The notes: generated by a model from the letters alone, not told the origin. A stretch of 64,000 bases of DNA from Saururus chinensis (GCA_035235625.1 CP141144.1:20767014-20831013), one strand, 5' to 3'; positions 24,740 to 37,249 are shown, counted from the first letter of the stretch. Program-made: numbers and translations.

Positions 24740-25262
24740 CGATGCAGTATGTCAATTTATGCAAACTCCTTGTGAGATTCACTTTTATGCCGTCAAAAGA
24801 ATTCTCCCCGATGTGAGGGTACTCTTATGGTATGCAACTATGACCTTCTTCAACTGACCTTGTTGCTTTCTCTAATGCGGATTGGGCATGTGACATCAAT
24901 GACAGAAGATCTATTAGTGGTTATTGTATTTTTTTTGGGTCAAAAACTCATTATTTGGAGTGTAAAAAGGCATGAAACTGGTGTCAAATCCTCTTCTCAA
25001 GCCAAGTACTTACCTTTATCGCGAGTTAATTTGGTTAAAGTCTCTTTTTAAAGATTTGTCTTTGTCATATTCTCAACTTCTTATCATTTACTATGACAAT
25101 ATTTTGACAATTAGTCTTGACTCAACCCAATCTTTCATGCCCAAACTACTAAGTATCGTTTTATCTTGGGGTATCACTATTTTACAATATTTATCTTCTA
25201 CTCGTTTTTAGATGCTCAATAAAAAAATTTAGGTTGCATCCTCCCCTCAACTTACCAGGGGC
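24740..25262 (+). pseudogene. copia RNase H fragment (first copy)
   Basis: Frames give LVRFTFMPSK, LVAFSNADWACD, ISGYCIFFG-like, LIIWSVKRHETGVKSSSQAKYLPLS, LIWLKSLFKDLSLSYSQLLIIYYDNI: the terminal RNase H of a plant copia (DADWAG, SSSEAEY, CDNxSA equivalents). Several frameshifts. It is 85-90% alike by eye to 30400-30890, including the tail just before the LTR. It belongs to an element whose left part is lost. Confidence 0.8.
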
Positions 25263-26215
25263 TGTTAGTGTACAAAGGTATCACATATAATTTTTTTCTT
25301 ATTGCTAGGTGTTGAGAAGTGCCCAGGTGCACTGCAGGCAAGGGTAGATCCTTTTTTGCCCCTTCCTACCTTGGGCACATGGCTATATGTTGGGTGCATA
25401 TTAATGTCACTCTTTTTGTAATTTTATTTTGTATCTATGTAGCTTTCGTATGTATATATTTTGTCAACTATAGGTGTATATGGACCGGGGTCAGGCTGGT
25501 TACAATAATGGGCCTAATAGGCCCAGCACTAACAGTGTCAATAGGTAGGGTATGGCCGGGTAAGGCTTTACCCACATCCATACCCGCTTCTAAAAATTTT
25601 ACTCATATCCTTCTTAATACTTATATGCATTACTCTTCATTACCCATGCCCTATCCATTACCCCTTACCCATTAGGTAAATGACTAACTAATTAATAAAT
25701 AAATAATAATAATAAATAATACAAAATAAAATTATCATAAATAATTAATATATGCATTTTAAAAGTCTATCCAATGTATAATAAGTTTAATCCAATAAGG
25801 ACATGACTAGTATTACATACACAAATCTTATAGTTGATAAAAAAAAATATAATAAGAATACAAGACCTTATATAACAAAAATAAAGATTTAAAAATAATT
25901 TCATTACTCCAAAGTTCCTTGTTGATCATACTAAAATATTATAAGATACATGATTAATCTTGTTACATATACAAATCTTACTCTTCTAATCAGCTATAAC
26001 AAAGTTAAAACTAGGTACTTATCAAAACCAAAAGAAAATATGACATAAAAAACCAAGAAACAAAATTCTCATTGCTCACTCAATGCAAAATCCCCTTACT
26101 CATCATTCAATCTCCTATTGTAATTCATCAAGGATAAAATTTATATTAGCTCTTCAAGATATATACTTTATGCAACAAGCAGAACGTGACAAGACATAGA
26201 AGATTGACTATATTT
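25263..26215 (+). mobile_element. copia-2 LTR, left copy
   Basis: Begins TGTTAGTGTACAAAGG straight after a GGGGC tract, the position of a copia 3' LTR. It matches 30891-31394 and then 40869-41335, the two halves of the right LTR. The stretch 25740-25765 shows the continuous sequence that in the right copy is split by the Mutator-like element. It contains a GC-rich TAGGTGTATATGGACCGGG block (25466 on) also present in the right copy, possibly an older hAT-like insertion end. No coding sequence. Confidence 0.75.
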
Positions 26216-26239
26216 TTAGTCTCATTTTCAAAAGCATGG

Positions 26240-27128
26240 CATTATTCACCACGTCTTATGTTTATATATTCCCAAGAAAAATGTCTTAGCTGAAAGGAAG
26301 CATAGACATCTCATTGAAACAAGCTTATGTCTTCTCACCATTGCTTCCATGTCTCATTCTTATTGGGTAGGTGGTAATTCTACTGCAATTTATCTAATTA
26401 CTTGCATGTCATCCTCTATTTTAAGTAGTCATAATTGTTTCCAATTGTTTTTCTAACAAACAACTGACTATGATTTTATGTAAGTCTTTGTCTTTCCTAG
26501 TTGAAGTCATATGAATCTCATAAAGTTTAACCGCATTCTTCTTGTATCTTTCTTAGATACAATCCTTTTGCTAAAGGCTATATAGGTGTCAAGATGTTCA
26601 AACTAAAAGGCTTTTATTTCTTGGAATGTGATTTCTGGAAACACTTTCCATTCGTTGCTTCTTCCAATCTTACCTCAAATTCCTCTTATTCTCAATATAG
26701 TCATTTACTTTCTTTTCCCCTTACAACATGTTCACCATCCAGCTTATCCTCGTCTTCTAATTTTTCTCACAATTCACCACTTTCCAATCCTTCTTTATCC
26801 ACTTCTACGCCTACTTCATCTTCCTTATCTTTTGTCTATTTTATGTCTTCTTGTTATACAGCTGAACTTGTTGCTAAAGGTTACCATCAACGAGAAAATA
26901 TTAACTATAATGAGACTTTCAACCTAGTAATAAAGCAAGCTACTATTCCAGTTATGTTTTGCTCTTTCCTATTATTGGCCTATTGAACAATTGGATATTT
27001 CAAATACTTTTTTCCAAGGGTTTAATTTTTAGAATATCTACATAATATAGAACTCTATCCAATTTATGCTTGCAAAGTTAAGAAAGCCTTGTATGAACTC
27101 AAGCAGGCTCCCATAGAATGGTACTGCA
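26240..27128 (+). pseudogene. copia-2 integrase C-terminus to RT (first part)
   Basis: Plus-strand frames read AERKHRHLIETSLCLLTIASMSHSYWVGG and AIYLI (26300-26400, end of the integrase core), then a Ser/Pro-rich linker (26660-26830), then AELVAKGYHQRENINYNETFNLVIKQATI (26862 on), and KKALYELKQAPIEWY (27080-27123), the classic palm region of copia RT. There are frameshifts and stops. The 118-130-aa ORF at 26594-26986 is part of it. The last codon before the break continues at 29974 as RLAEFLYLE. Everything upstream (gag, protease, integrase N-terminus) is missing: the LTR leads almost directly into integrase. Confidence 0.85.
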
Positions 27129-27519
27129 TGTTGGGCTTGTTTTTATATTGAAACATTAAGTGGCCCAACTATCTCAATGGACACTGTTTTGGGCTTTTAA
27201 AACAGTCTCTGTAATGGGCCTGAGTTTGAATACCCATTAAGCTGTGATTTTAAGTGGCGAATCTAGACCGTTGGCTGACCTCTCTAGGTCAGGATTTTAG
27301 GGTTGTTAACAATGGTATCTTGGATTAGTTATAAATACACCATTAGCTATCCTAATACGGTGCCTTAAGCAAGATTACTCTCAGTCAAGTTCTAAACCAG
27401 AAACTCATTGTATGATTCTGAAAAGGATTAGCAGAGACAAGGCTTCATCAATATGATTAAGCTTGGTTGAAGGCTCTAATTGCTACAGGTATGACTAAAC
27501 CTTGTGTATTATGCTATCA
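27129..27519 (+). mobile_element. copia-3 5' LTR (391 bp)
   Basis: TGTTGGGCTTG...ATGCTATCA, followed by PBS TTGGTATCAAGGCATGG at 27522-27538. TATA box AGTTATAAATACACC near 27330. It pairs with 29595-29973 at roughly 85% by eye. The element is flanked by CTGCA (27124-27128) and CAGCA (29974-29978), a TSD with one substitution. Confidence 0.92.
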
Positions 27520-29594
27520 ATTTGGTATCAAGGCATGGTTTTATACGGAAAAAAAATCAGCTTACCATTGTTGTGACTGGGCGGCTGCCAGTCCATCAAA
27601 TAGCCATTTGACTGCTGGCCGGAGTAGACACGCCAACTAGTCGCCAGCGCCGGCCCTCCGGATTCATTCGCACAGTCCAACGACAGCTAAAAATTCTATT
27701 TTTCAGCCATTGTGGGCCTCCGGCAGTCGCCCTATTTCCAATCCTACCTAGCTCCACCTCCTCACCTGGTTTGGGTGCTGGCTGGCGCCGCCGCTATGCA
27801 CATAGCTATTGTTCTCTTCCTTTGTTTTCGATGCTACTGGTTTCGAGTTGGGACACCCACCACTGTACGTTGTCATCTATAATAGGGGCCGGATTTAGGA
27901 CATACGCCGTCGGGCAGATTGATTTTTGGCCTCTTGGGCAGCAGGTGGGCGTCACACACACTAGCTAGATTTTTTCTCCCTCACTGTGCTATGTTAAATC
28001 GGCATAACCAGAAAGCCGTGCTCTGGATCTTCTGACATACAATGGATCACCGTCATCAAGCAGAATTTTTTCCGATCATTTGGGTTGTCAGTGGGCTTCA
28101 ATGGTTGACGGCGGTTGGGGTAATCACTGGTCGGGTCTGAGACCTCTTGCCATGGCGAGAGGTTGAAGACAAACTGCGCAAGTGGGTCATCTCAAACCTG
28201 CCCACATGGGTCTGCCCAGAACCGCCCCTACTGACCCGTATGCGCAAACCATGTCGGTAGACCAAATTTGAACCTATTCCAAGTAAAAAAAATCCTTCCT
28301 AAAATATTTTTTTGTGATTGCATGTGGTATTATGGATGTGTTTTAATTATCATGTCAAGGCTTTATTAATGTTATGGGCCGACCAAAGGATTATATTGCA
28401 ATCGTATATTTTATCAATTTTTTAAAATTTTTGAGTGCACCACTTATGTAATTTTCAGAAAGAGTATACATTATACTTATTGTAAGCGACACCAGAATTC
28501 AAGGACCACGTCTAGAGGTGGATGTAGTCATGAAGAATTAATGTACATTTTTTCCCTATTTTAGGGGCTTAAAGCTTCATATTTGTACATTTTCTTTAAT
28601 GACTGTGCATGGACTTTGGATTATATTTTTTAATTGTGGTGTGTGGTGATGGAACCCCTGGCCAAGTCCCAAAAGCCTGATGACAAAATTGACAAAAAGG
28701 CCCTTGTCAATTTTGTATATGGATATTTTTTTATTGTTTGATAATTAATTACATTCATTTTGAAAAGGTGATAAGCACAAATTTAGTTCCCACATCCATT
28801 GAGATGACCTAGGAGTGGCCAAAGCATCCTAAGTTATTTTTCAACGTGTGAATCATATAGAATGCTACGGTGAGGTGCATAGATTCACTTAGTTAAAGAT
28901 GTTCTTTGATAATAGTGTTGTTGTGTTCTTCACAAAGAACAACAAGAGTGGAAGTCGGAGTACGCACATCGATATCAAGTATCTTACTGTTCGGGATCGT
29001 GTTAAAGAAGGGACAATTGTTATTGAGCATATAGGTATTAAGCTTATAGTTACTGATCTAATAACTAAGGGCTTACCCCCTTCTCTGTTTAAGAGTCATG
29101 TGGATCGTATGGGTCTTATTAGCTCATCGTGCATTTGATTTTGCATATGTACTTCTGGACTTTCTCATTTATTATAGCAGTTACAATTTCTTTCTTGTGA
29201 TGTCTCATTTTCTGTACACTTAAGTATGAAACAATATTTGTAAAAAAAATGGGAGCATGCCTTCATTCATATATATATATTGCTACATCTAGCACTTAAA
29301 AAGAATGAATTAGTTGCATTGTGATACATGAAAGGGAATGTTCTCTTATGAGGACATAACCGCCTTGATTCATGCAATAATGACATTTTGTAAGAGTATA
29401 AAATTACCACATACAGTTCGAAAGGTATTATTTTTTCAAAAATTTTATGTGCATATGAAAGTCATTTTAAAGTTTCCCATTACCCACTTGGTTATTTTTT
29501 AAACTAAAATATTTTTCTCAAATTCAGTTTAAATGAGCTAGGTGGGAGATTTTATTTCTATGACTCAATTGAGAAGTTGTGCCAAGTGGGAGAA
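27520..29594 (+). mobile_element. copia-3 internal region, non-autonomous
   Basis: After the PBS come about 1.3 kb with no retroelement protein; 27560-28250 is GC-rich, unlike its surroundings, and could be captured or unrelated sequence, with no frame I can name (27771-27968 has no motif). Only the RNase H tail (28890-29138) remains of pol. The region ends in GTGGGAGAA at 29587-29594, the PPT. Confidence 0.7.
28890..29138 (+). pseudogene. copia-3 RNase H C-terminal fragment
   Basis: The frame reads MFFDNSVVVFFTKNNKSGSRSTHIDIKYLTVRDRVKEGTI then IEHIGIKLIVTDLITKGLPPSLF: the conserved copia end (CDN-SA-FFSKNN, HIDIK-VR-V, ADPLTKGLP). The catalytic-region Cys-Asp-Asn is FDN. No other pol domain precedes it, so it cannot supply an enzyme. 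Confidence 0.85.
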
Positions 29595-29973
29595 TATTGA
29601 GCTTGTTTCTATATTGAAACATCAAATGGCCCAACTATATCAATTGACACTGTTTTGGGCTTTTAAAACAGTTAAGGTAATGGGCCTGAGTCTAAATACC
29701 CATTAAGTTGTGGTTTTAAGTGGCAAATCTGGACCGTTGGCTAACCTTTAGATGGAAGTCAGGATTCTAGGGTTCTTAAGAATGGTGTCCTGGTTTAGTT
29801 ATAAATACACCATTAGCCATCCTAATGATTATTTTCAATCAAGTTCTAAACCAGAAACTCATTGTGTGATTCTGAAGAGGATTAGCATAGACAAGGCTTC
29901 ATTGAGAGGATTAAGCTTAGTTAAAGGCTCTAATGGCTACACGTATGCCTAAACCTTGTGTATTATGCTATCA
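29595..29973 (+). mobile_element. copia-3 3' LTR (379 bp)
   Basis: Starts TATTGAGCTTG (TG mutated to TA) after the PPT and ends ATGCTATCA. Same TATA box near 29800. When copia-3 and one TSD are removed, the copia-2 RT frame joins as IEWYCRLAEFLYLE. Confidence 0.9.
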
Positions 29974-30890
29974 CAGCAGGCTAGCCGAGTTTCTTTATCT
30001 TGAGGTTTTATACCCAATATTGCAAACTCCTCTTTTCATTTGCAACAATGACACTCATATTATAGTCACTAGTTCAGACTCTTATCACTCATATTTCATG
30101 ATTGACATATATGGGTTCTACATTTGCTATTTTCCAACTTGGTCACCTTCATTATTTTCTGGGGCTGAAGTTCACAAAGATGGTTTTGGTCTGTTTCTTT
30201 CACAAGAGAAGACTGCAGAAGAAATACTACAACAAGCTTCCATTCAAAATTAGCATTCTTGTGACACTCCACATTCTAAACAAAAATTGCCTCTTCTTGG
30301 TGATAAACATTTCTTTGATACTATCCTTTATAGAAGTATTGTGGGTAATTTACAAAATCTTACAATTACAAGTCCTGATTTGTCATTTAGTGTTAATGCT
30401 ATATGTCAGTTTAGCAAACTCCTTGTGAGATTCACTTTTATGCCGTCAAAATAATTCTCCCATATGTGAGGGTACTCTTATGGTATACAACTATGACCTT
30501 CTTCCACTGTCCTTGTTGCTTTCTCTAATGTGGATTGGGCATGTGATCAGAAGATCTATTAGTGGTTATTGTATTTTTTTGGTCAAAAACTCATTGTTTG
30601 GAGTGTAAAAAGGCACGAAACTGGTGTCAAATCCTCTTCCCTAGCCAAGTGCATACCTTTATCCTGAATTAATTTGGTTAAAGTCTCTTTTTAAAGATTT
30701 GTCTTTGTCATATTCTCAACTTATTATCATTTACTATGACAATATTTTTACAATTAGTCTTGCCTCCAACCCAATCTTTCATTCCCGAACTACTTGGGGT
30801 CTCACTATTTTACAATTTTTATCATCTACTCGTTTTTAGATGCTCAATATAAAAGTTTAGATTGCATCCTCCTCTCAACTTATCAAGGGA
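29974..30890 (+). pseudogene. copia-2 RT C-terminus and RNase H
   Basis: Frames read CRLAEFLYLEVLYPILQTPLFICNNDTHIIV, GSTFAIFQLGHLHYFLGLKF (30105-30160, thumb-side motif LGxLxYFLG), RSIVGNLQNLTITSPDLSFSVNAI (30330-30410), then RNase H SNVDWACD, SVKRHETGVKSSSLAK and LVKVSF. Multiple frameshifts. The YVDD motif region is deleted or unreadable. The end joins the right LTR at 30891. Confidence 0.85.
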
Positions 30891-31337
30891 TGTTAGTGTA
30901 CAAAGTTATTATATGTAATTTTTTTCTTATTGCTAGGTGTTGAGAAGTGCCCAGGTGCACCGCCATCAAGGGCAGTTTCTTTTTTGCCCCTTACAACCTT
31001 GGGCATGTGGCTTATATATGTTGGGGACATATTAATTTCACTTTTTTGGTAATTATATTTTGTATGTATATATTTTGTCAACTATAGGTGTAAATGGGCC
31101 GGGTTGGACTAGTTTTTGTAATGGTCCCAATAGGCATGGCCGCTTTACCCACATCCATACCCGCTTCAAAATAATTTACCCATACCCTTCTCATTATTCA
31201 TTCCCCCATTTATTACACATACCCTATCCATTACCCCTTACCCATAAAGTAAATGGGTAGGTAACAGGTAAACAACCAACCAATTAATAAACAAAAAATA
31301 ATAATAAATAATACAAAATAAAATTATCATAAATAAT

Positions 31338-31394
<57 letters not shown>
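30891..31394 (+). mobile_element. copia-2 LTR, right copy, first part
   Basis: Starts TGTTAGTGTACAAAG. It matches 25263-25760. It is broken at 31394/40869 by the Mutator-like element. A (TA)n run of about 26 units (31340-31392) sits at the junction; the left LTR copy has only a few TA steps there. Confidence 0.75.
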
Positions 31395-31414
31395 AGAGGA
31401 ATTGACCAAAGTAG

Positions 31415-34400
31415 TGTCACGCCCGAGGTTTTTCTACACATTTACTTTAAAATTTTACTAAAATTCCATTTTCAAAACACAAATGTAAATCGACTAAATT
31501 AACAAAATTCAAAAGGTGTGAAAACAACTTTCATAAATTAAATCATCTTGAAACAAACAAACGTTCTTAGGCGTGACCTAAAACAAAAACATGCGATTAA
31601 AACCTACCATGGCCATGGGTTTTAAAAATAAAAACCTCCCAGGCATCTCTGAGTACAAGTTCTTTCACAGTCTTAAAATTATTCGTACACACATGCACAA
31701 GTCCAATATATAATACATTTCTCTCACCTTAAACAAAACATGAGATCACAGCACCAAACTCCACATAGCTTCACTGCGATTTCACTGCGCTCAAAGTCGA
31801 TGAAGAATTGTCCACACGGGGAAAAGTTCAGTCTTAAACAACTATCGATCAACTTGCAAAAGCCTCCCGTCGAAGGGGCTAAAAAGATGGGGTGAGTATT
31901 TTCATACTCAATAGGAAAATACCCAGTAGGGGAAAAATATAAATCAATGAACTCCGTAAGTTCATACATAGATGCTTCTATGCAATTACACATGAAGCAA
32001 AAAGAATAAGAAGTATAAATATGGTCACCCATACAAATCATCGTACAAATCGAACTTACACTTACTCATATATCATACTCTTACACTTACACTCTAAATC
32101 AGTCTTATCAGCTTACTCGTACAAACGTATGCTTACACTTACAACACACACATACTCGTACGACCTTATTCGTACGAAGCCACTTGTATGACCTTACTCG
32201 TACAATCTTACTCTTACACATAAATGTACTCTTACATCTCCCAAAGAAGCTTACACTTACACTTATGCTAATGCTTACACTTACGCTTACTGTCTGAATC
32301 AAAGTATCACAAACTTACTCGTACGACTTACTTAGACTCATAAACTTACTCTTACTGTCTTCCAAAGAAGCCCACACTTACTCTAAATCTTACACATACA
32401 ATTTACTCAGAATCTGAAACATATAACTTACTCTTACTATCGTATACATACTACCGACAACTGAAGCTCATTATCATTAATAAGCTCCAATGTCGGAAAG
32501 GAATGGAATGCCATTGGGCCGTCACCTTAACCTTTGGGGAGCAACTAGACACCATGGACTTTTCCGAAGGCAAGGCACACCTATGCTCATGGGGCACAGG
32601 ATTAAACAGGTAAGAGCAGATCCATGATACTACTTACCTGAGCGCGCAAATGTCCACTCTCTGGGGCCATACAGTGCCAACTAAGCGCGAAAAAATATAC
32701 AGTGCCACTCTTAAGCAGGAATCTTATAGTGCCACTCTTGGCCAGACCATACAATGCCATCTGTAGGCAGAAAACATACAAAGCCCACGAAGGGCATAAA
32801 CTTACAGCACTCTCAATAGAGCATCAAACGTCTGGGCTGAAAAATAGCGCCAAGACAAAAACCCGCAGAAAAACACCATGGCCAGACCAGAAAGGATGCT
32901 TAGTCGATTACTTATTGACTTACACAAAATGGAACTTAATTAGTCGAAACCCTCAGTCTCAACCTCACAACGTTATCAAATTAGGGTTACTTACCATTCA
33001 AGTTTATATTAGGTAACTTATGCATGTACAATTATGCTCGAAACGACTCCCGTATTACCTTCTTCAGCCAACAAGACTAGAAATATGCTTGTTCAGAAGT
33101 TCCAATCCACAAAGGTAAAACTTCTTTACTTAACTCATCCCCCACTCTTACACTTACAGTCTTATCGATCTTTGCATAGTCTTACTTAAACTCGAATTCC
33201 ATACTGGTAATCTTACCATCATACACTTACGGCCTTATAACTTACAACATCCGCCTTAAAACTGAATTTTCTTACTCAAACTCCTCAAATGAGACCCTTT
33301 TTGACCGAAGTTCTGTCATCAAACCCTTACTAATTCCTTACTCATTATTCTTTCATTACAATTCATATTACGTACATTACGCCTGTACAATTATGTCGTT
33401 CTCTCTTACTAACTCACAATCCCCCAAGATGTTCAAAACTTTAAGTCTTCTAAATCCTTACATTGCTTACGTCTTCTGCTCAATGCTCCTACGTACCACC
33501 CGAATCAATCCAAACTAATCCTTCAATCTCATCAAATCTAACCTTCACTTGTCAACATACAATCATAATTTCCACATCATAGCCCACGAAGTACTCCTTC
33601 ACCAAACATACAATCGAACACTTTTCTCGTACCATCAATCACTTACCACCAGTCCACAATGAAGATCACATACTCTGGTCACATGCATACGATTCATAGC
33701 AACTTACTATGTGCCCTTAGTCTTTACTAACATACGCATACAATTCACACACATACAACATGCTTTTCTAATCAGCATAAACATGCAAAATATTAAATTA
33801 TAAACTCCTAGCATGCTACTACACAATCAAAGCATGCTATAATGAAATTACGAGTTCAAGGTCCCCTACCTCGTAATCCACAGGAGTTTGATGGCGAGCA
33901 AACGACGGTGGCGGCGTTGATAGCGGAATAGGCGGCCAAAAGCATCGCACTGAGAAAGTTATTATGTCCCGAGGATTTTCAGAGATGCTGGAATTAATCT
34001 CGATAAGGTTAGATTAATTACACTCAAAGCATAAGACTGCGCGCACTAGGACGAGCAGATACAAGGTCATGCCACTAGAAATGGCAAGAACGACCACAAA
34101 ATAGGGGCTGACTGATTGGAGGTCGGCCAATGGTTTAAAACACTTTGTTGGTGACAAAACATGAAAATGGACAGCGGGCCACATCCAACGGCATCAATTC
34201 TGCATCATCGAAGCCTCACAAGGTGCCGGAGGGCTTTAACGGCCACATTGCCTTGTGGTGGAGACGTTTCCTAAACATACGTTGAGGCACTAAGGCCTGG
34301 TGTAAGAGGCCAACAAAGGCAGCGCCATTTCTAAATGCTACTCTTAACCAATCCATTGTACATATAATCATGCATTAAGCACGGCTTATAGTGGAGGATA

Positions 34401-35910
34401 TGACACGACATCGGTTGAGCCTTCGATGGGCCGAGTTTAATGGCTGACTGTGTTACTTCCGCTTGGAAGGATCTGAATTCGAGGACTCTTTCCTCGTATG
34501 CTCTGGGTTGTGTGTAATAGAAAGTGGGGGTGGAAAGGTAAATTTGGGCCAGAAGTGTTGGCCATAGTCGTCATTGGGTCGGGGTAGAGCCCATGTTGAT
34601 TGGATCTATAGCCTAAGTTCACGAAATCCCAAGCTAAATATGTTGGCTTGGGTTAGAGCGGGGCTCATTAGCAGCAATAAGAGATGTATCCCAAAGTTTA
34701 GGGACGTCTGGTGTGTGCAAAAGAAGTGCAGAGGAGGTCGGGAGCGATGGCCCCTTTCCGATATTGGGTAAAGCTAACATCTGCAGTGTCTGCAGCAGAA
34801 CAACATTGCAGCAGAACAGCCAAACAAAAAATTTAAGAGATCCAAGACCTGATTTTGGTAGGGCGACATGGCGCTAAATTGGGGCGGCAAACATGCCTTA
34901 CCGAGCTACGAACGGCCCGACATGGCTAGGGGTTACACCTAAGAGAAGACAGGACCTAGCAGTTGCTGGATTGTGGCAACTCAAATGGACGTTGACTCGA
35001 TGTCGTCAGACATCCGATAGCAGAAAAAGAATGTCACGATCGAAAACTATACTCTAATGTAGGTCGGCCGAACAAACAAATCGGAACCGATCGAGACGAG
35101 TAGGGCCAAACCTCGACACCTTGCCGTTGTCGGCCCAAGGCAGAGCCAGTGAGGTGAGCCAAGCTCCTCCGATAACTCAGCATAGAAAAACAACCAAAAA
35201 TAAATAAATGTTATGTCTTAACCAGAAAAGGGCGGAAGAATGGGTGAAAAACCGGGAAGACAGCGGTTCAATCCAAGGCGGCGGCCTTGCCGTCGCCGGT
35301 TTGGGAGGAGGTCAATGGTTGGAGATCAACGGCACAGCCGTGGTTCACAACACAGAGAAACGGGAACAAAACAAAAAGAGGGATTTTTGATCCTATTCAA
35401 AGTAGAGTGGAGGGGGCTGAGCGAGACGGCAGCCAAGGCGGCAGCCGGGGTTGCCATCTTGCCGTTGCCGGGCTGGGGGAAGGCCCAAGGCCGGACCACG
35501 GTGGCCGGTGATCGGTGGCACAGCCGCAGGTCAACCACGAACAGAAAACGAAAATAAAGAGGCGGAATTGGTTTTTACCTCACGGCATTGAACCGGGGGC
35601 GGGGAGGCCGGGACGGCAGTGGCCGGAGGTCCTCCTTGCCGGGACGGAGCTGTGGCGGCGAGCTTATGGCCTTGCAGGCAGAGACAACAGCAGATCTGGC
35701 AAAACGCTGTCAAAAATGGCGAAAATGGGAAAGAGGGAGAGGGGCGGCGGTTGCCGGCGGGGCCGGGCTAGGGAGGTGGCAGCGGCGGCACCAGGCCATG
35801 GCCGGCTGGGCGGAAGTCGGCAGCCATCGGCGGTGGCGCTTCCAGCCTCACCCAGTGAATCCCTTCATTGTTCACCTAGCAGGTCGGGCGTGCTGAGGCG
35901 CGCCTGATCC

Positions 35911-35954
<44 letters not shown>

Positions 35955-36221
35955 TTCCTTTTCCTTTTTTTTCTCTTCTTCTATTCTCGTGTCTAGTCTC
36001 CTACATCTTGTCCGATTTTTGCGCTAAAAAATTTATGGGAAGCATCGAGGCCCATGACCTGCGATGAAACACCACTTCCGACTCTTACGGTCGCGAAAAA
36101 TACAAATATGGATATGCCAAAGCGTAAAATTTATTTCTTGAAATTACGACCAAAAATTGCAGAACATTGCAGAAATTGTAGAAAAATGCAAAACAATTAC
36201 AGAAAAATTAGGGATATTACA
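31415..36221 (-). mobile_element. Giant solo LTR, 4807 bp, TSD AGTAG
   Basis: On the minus strand it starts TGTAATATCCC (36221) and ends CTCGGGCGTGACA (31415). Perfect AGTAG flanks it (31410-31414 and 36222-36226). Removing it restores the left inverted-repeat arm of the Mutator-like element. No gag, pol, PBS or second LTR is seen inside. It holds a CTTACACTTACTCG-type low-complexity stretch (32040-32470), the conserved LTR hairpin (31893-31910), a GC-rich block of degenerate ~190-bp repeats (35215-35720) and a (TA)n run (35914-35949). ORFs in 35208-35907 on both strands are by-products of GC richness. Confidence 0.85.
35215..35720. repeat. GC-rich block with about three degenerate ~180-190-bp repeats
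   Basis: The order GGCGGC, CTTGCCGTCGCCGG, TGGGGGAAGG, GATCGGTGGCACAGCCG, GAACAGAAAACG, GAGG.ATTTTT recurs beginning near 35265, 35435 and 35600 with many changes. GC content is far above the AT-rich surroundings. No coding evidence. Confidence 0.6.
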
Positions 36222-37216
36222 AGTAGACTCCTACTTTGGTCAAATAACCGAAGTGTGAGCAAGTTTCTACTATTTACCAAAGTAGACTTGCTCACATGGG
36301 AACTTGTAAGTGTGTGAAGGAATTTGACTTAACTATCCTCTCCTTCATTATATGACAAGCCGATGGGAAAAACACGCCAGATCGGTCGCTCAGCCCATGA
36401 AAAAGATGTCTTCTTCTTCTTGTTCTCCCGTAAGACTTCATCTCATGGTGATTTTTTCTCCTCCTGGGTAGGTTCTACCTCATATTTTTATTTTCCCAAT
36501 TTCCTTCCTCTTCTCTGCTTCTTTTCTCTTGGTCTTTACAGCTTCTAGCTCTGAAGACCTAGTAGTTTATTTCCCTTCCACCAAGTAGATTGGTTTAGGT
36601 TATTTTAGATGATAAAAAAAGGTGATATCTGATGAAAATGTTGTTTTGGGTTGGTTATATCTTGGACATTACGTAGTTTTTGCTAGTAAGATTTTCTGGG
36701 TATATGGAAAATTGGAACACTCAATCATTGAAATACTGGAAAAGTAGAAAACTGGATTACTGATATGATATGAGAAGAGTATGGAAATGGATATAAAAGG
36801 TTTGTTGTGTGTTTGGGACGTCCATTGGGATGCAAGTGGTAGGAAATATACTTTTAACAATGCAAAAACAAAACTAATTTAATCACCTTACAAGTTTTTC
36901 ATTTCAGTTTTTTAGGATTTATGTTTTCCAGTTTGACAATATGTCAGTTTTCCAGTTTTTTCTTCAACACATGGATTATTCTAGTCGATGCAGGCATATA
37001 TATAGGGTTCCTCCCATTTTTCTTCCTATGTTGTGAAGGTAATTTAGGCTTTTTTAGGGATTTTGTTTATATGTTGTTTCCAAACTTGCTCATTTGTGTG
37101 AACTATGATTTTTCCTCTCACCATTCCCTAAATTGCTCATTTGTGCCAAAATATGAGATAATTCTTTCAGAACAAAATAACAAATATGTGAATAAACAAG
37201 ACAATAGTAATTTAAC
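36222..37216 (+). repeat. Left terminal inverted repeat of the Mutator-like element
   Basis: Reverse-complement partner of 39850-40868. Matching landmarks include TGTGAGCAAG near both ends, GATGTCTTCTTCTTCTT with AAGAAGAAGACATC, GTTTAGGTTATTT with AAATAACCTAAAC, and ATATATAGGGTTCCTCCCAT with its complement. Contains repeated CCAGTTTTCCAG-type motifs. Confidence 0.92.
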
Positions 37217-37249
37217 AAATATGTGAGTAAGATATTAACTTCCTTAGCC

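Noticed and set aside
32108-32302. Val/Ser-repeat ORF (VSVSISISVSVS)
   Set aside because: Translation of the CTTACACTTACT low-complexity region in the giant solo LTR.
35208-35907. Overlapping long ORFs on both strands in the GC-rich block
   Set aside because: All frames are open because of GC richness; composition is Gly/Arg/Ala-rich without motifs, and the block lies inside a solo LTR.
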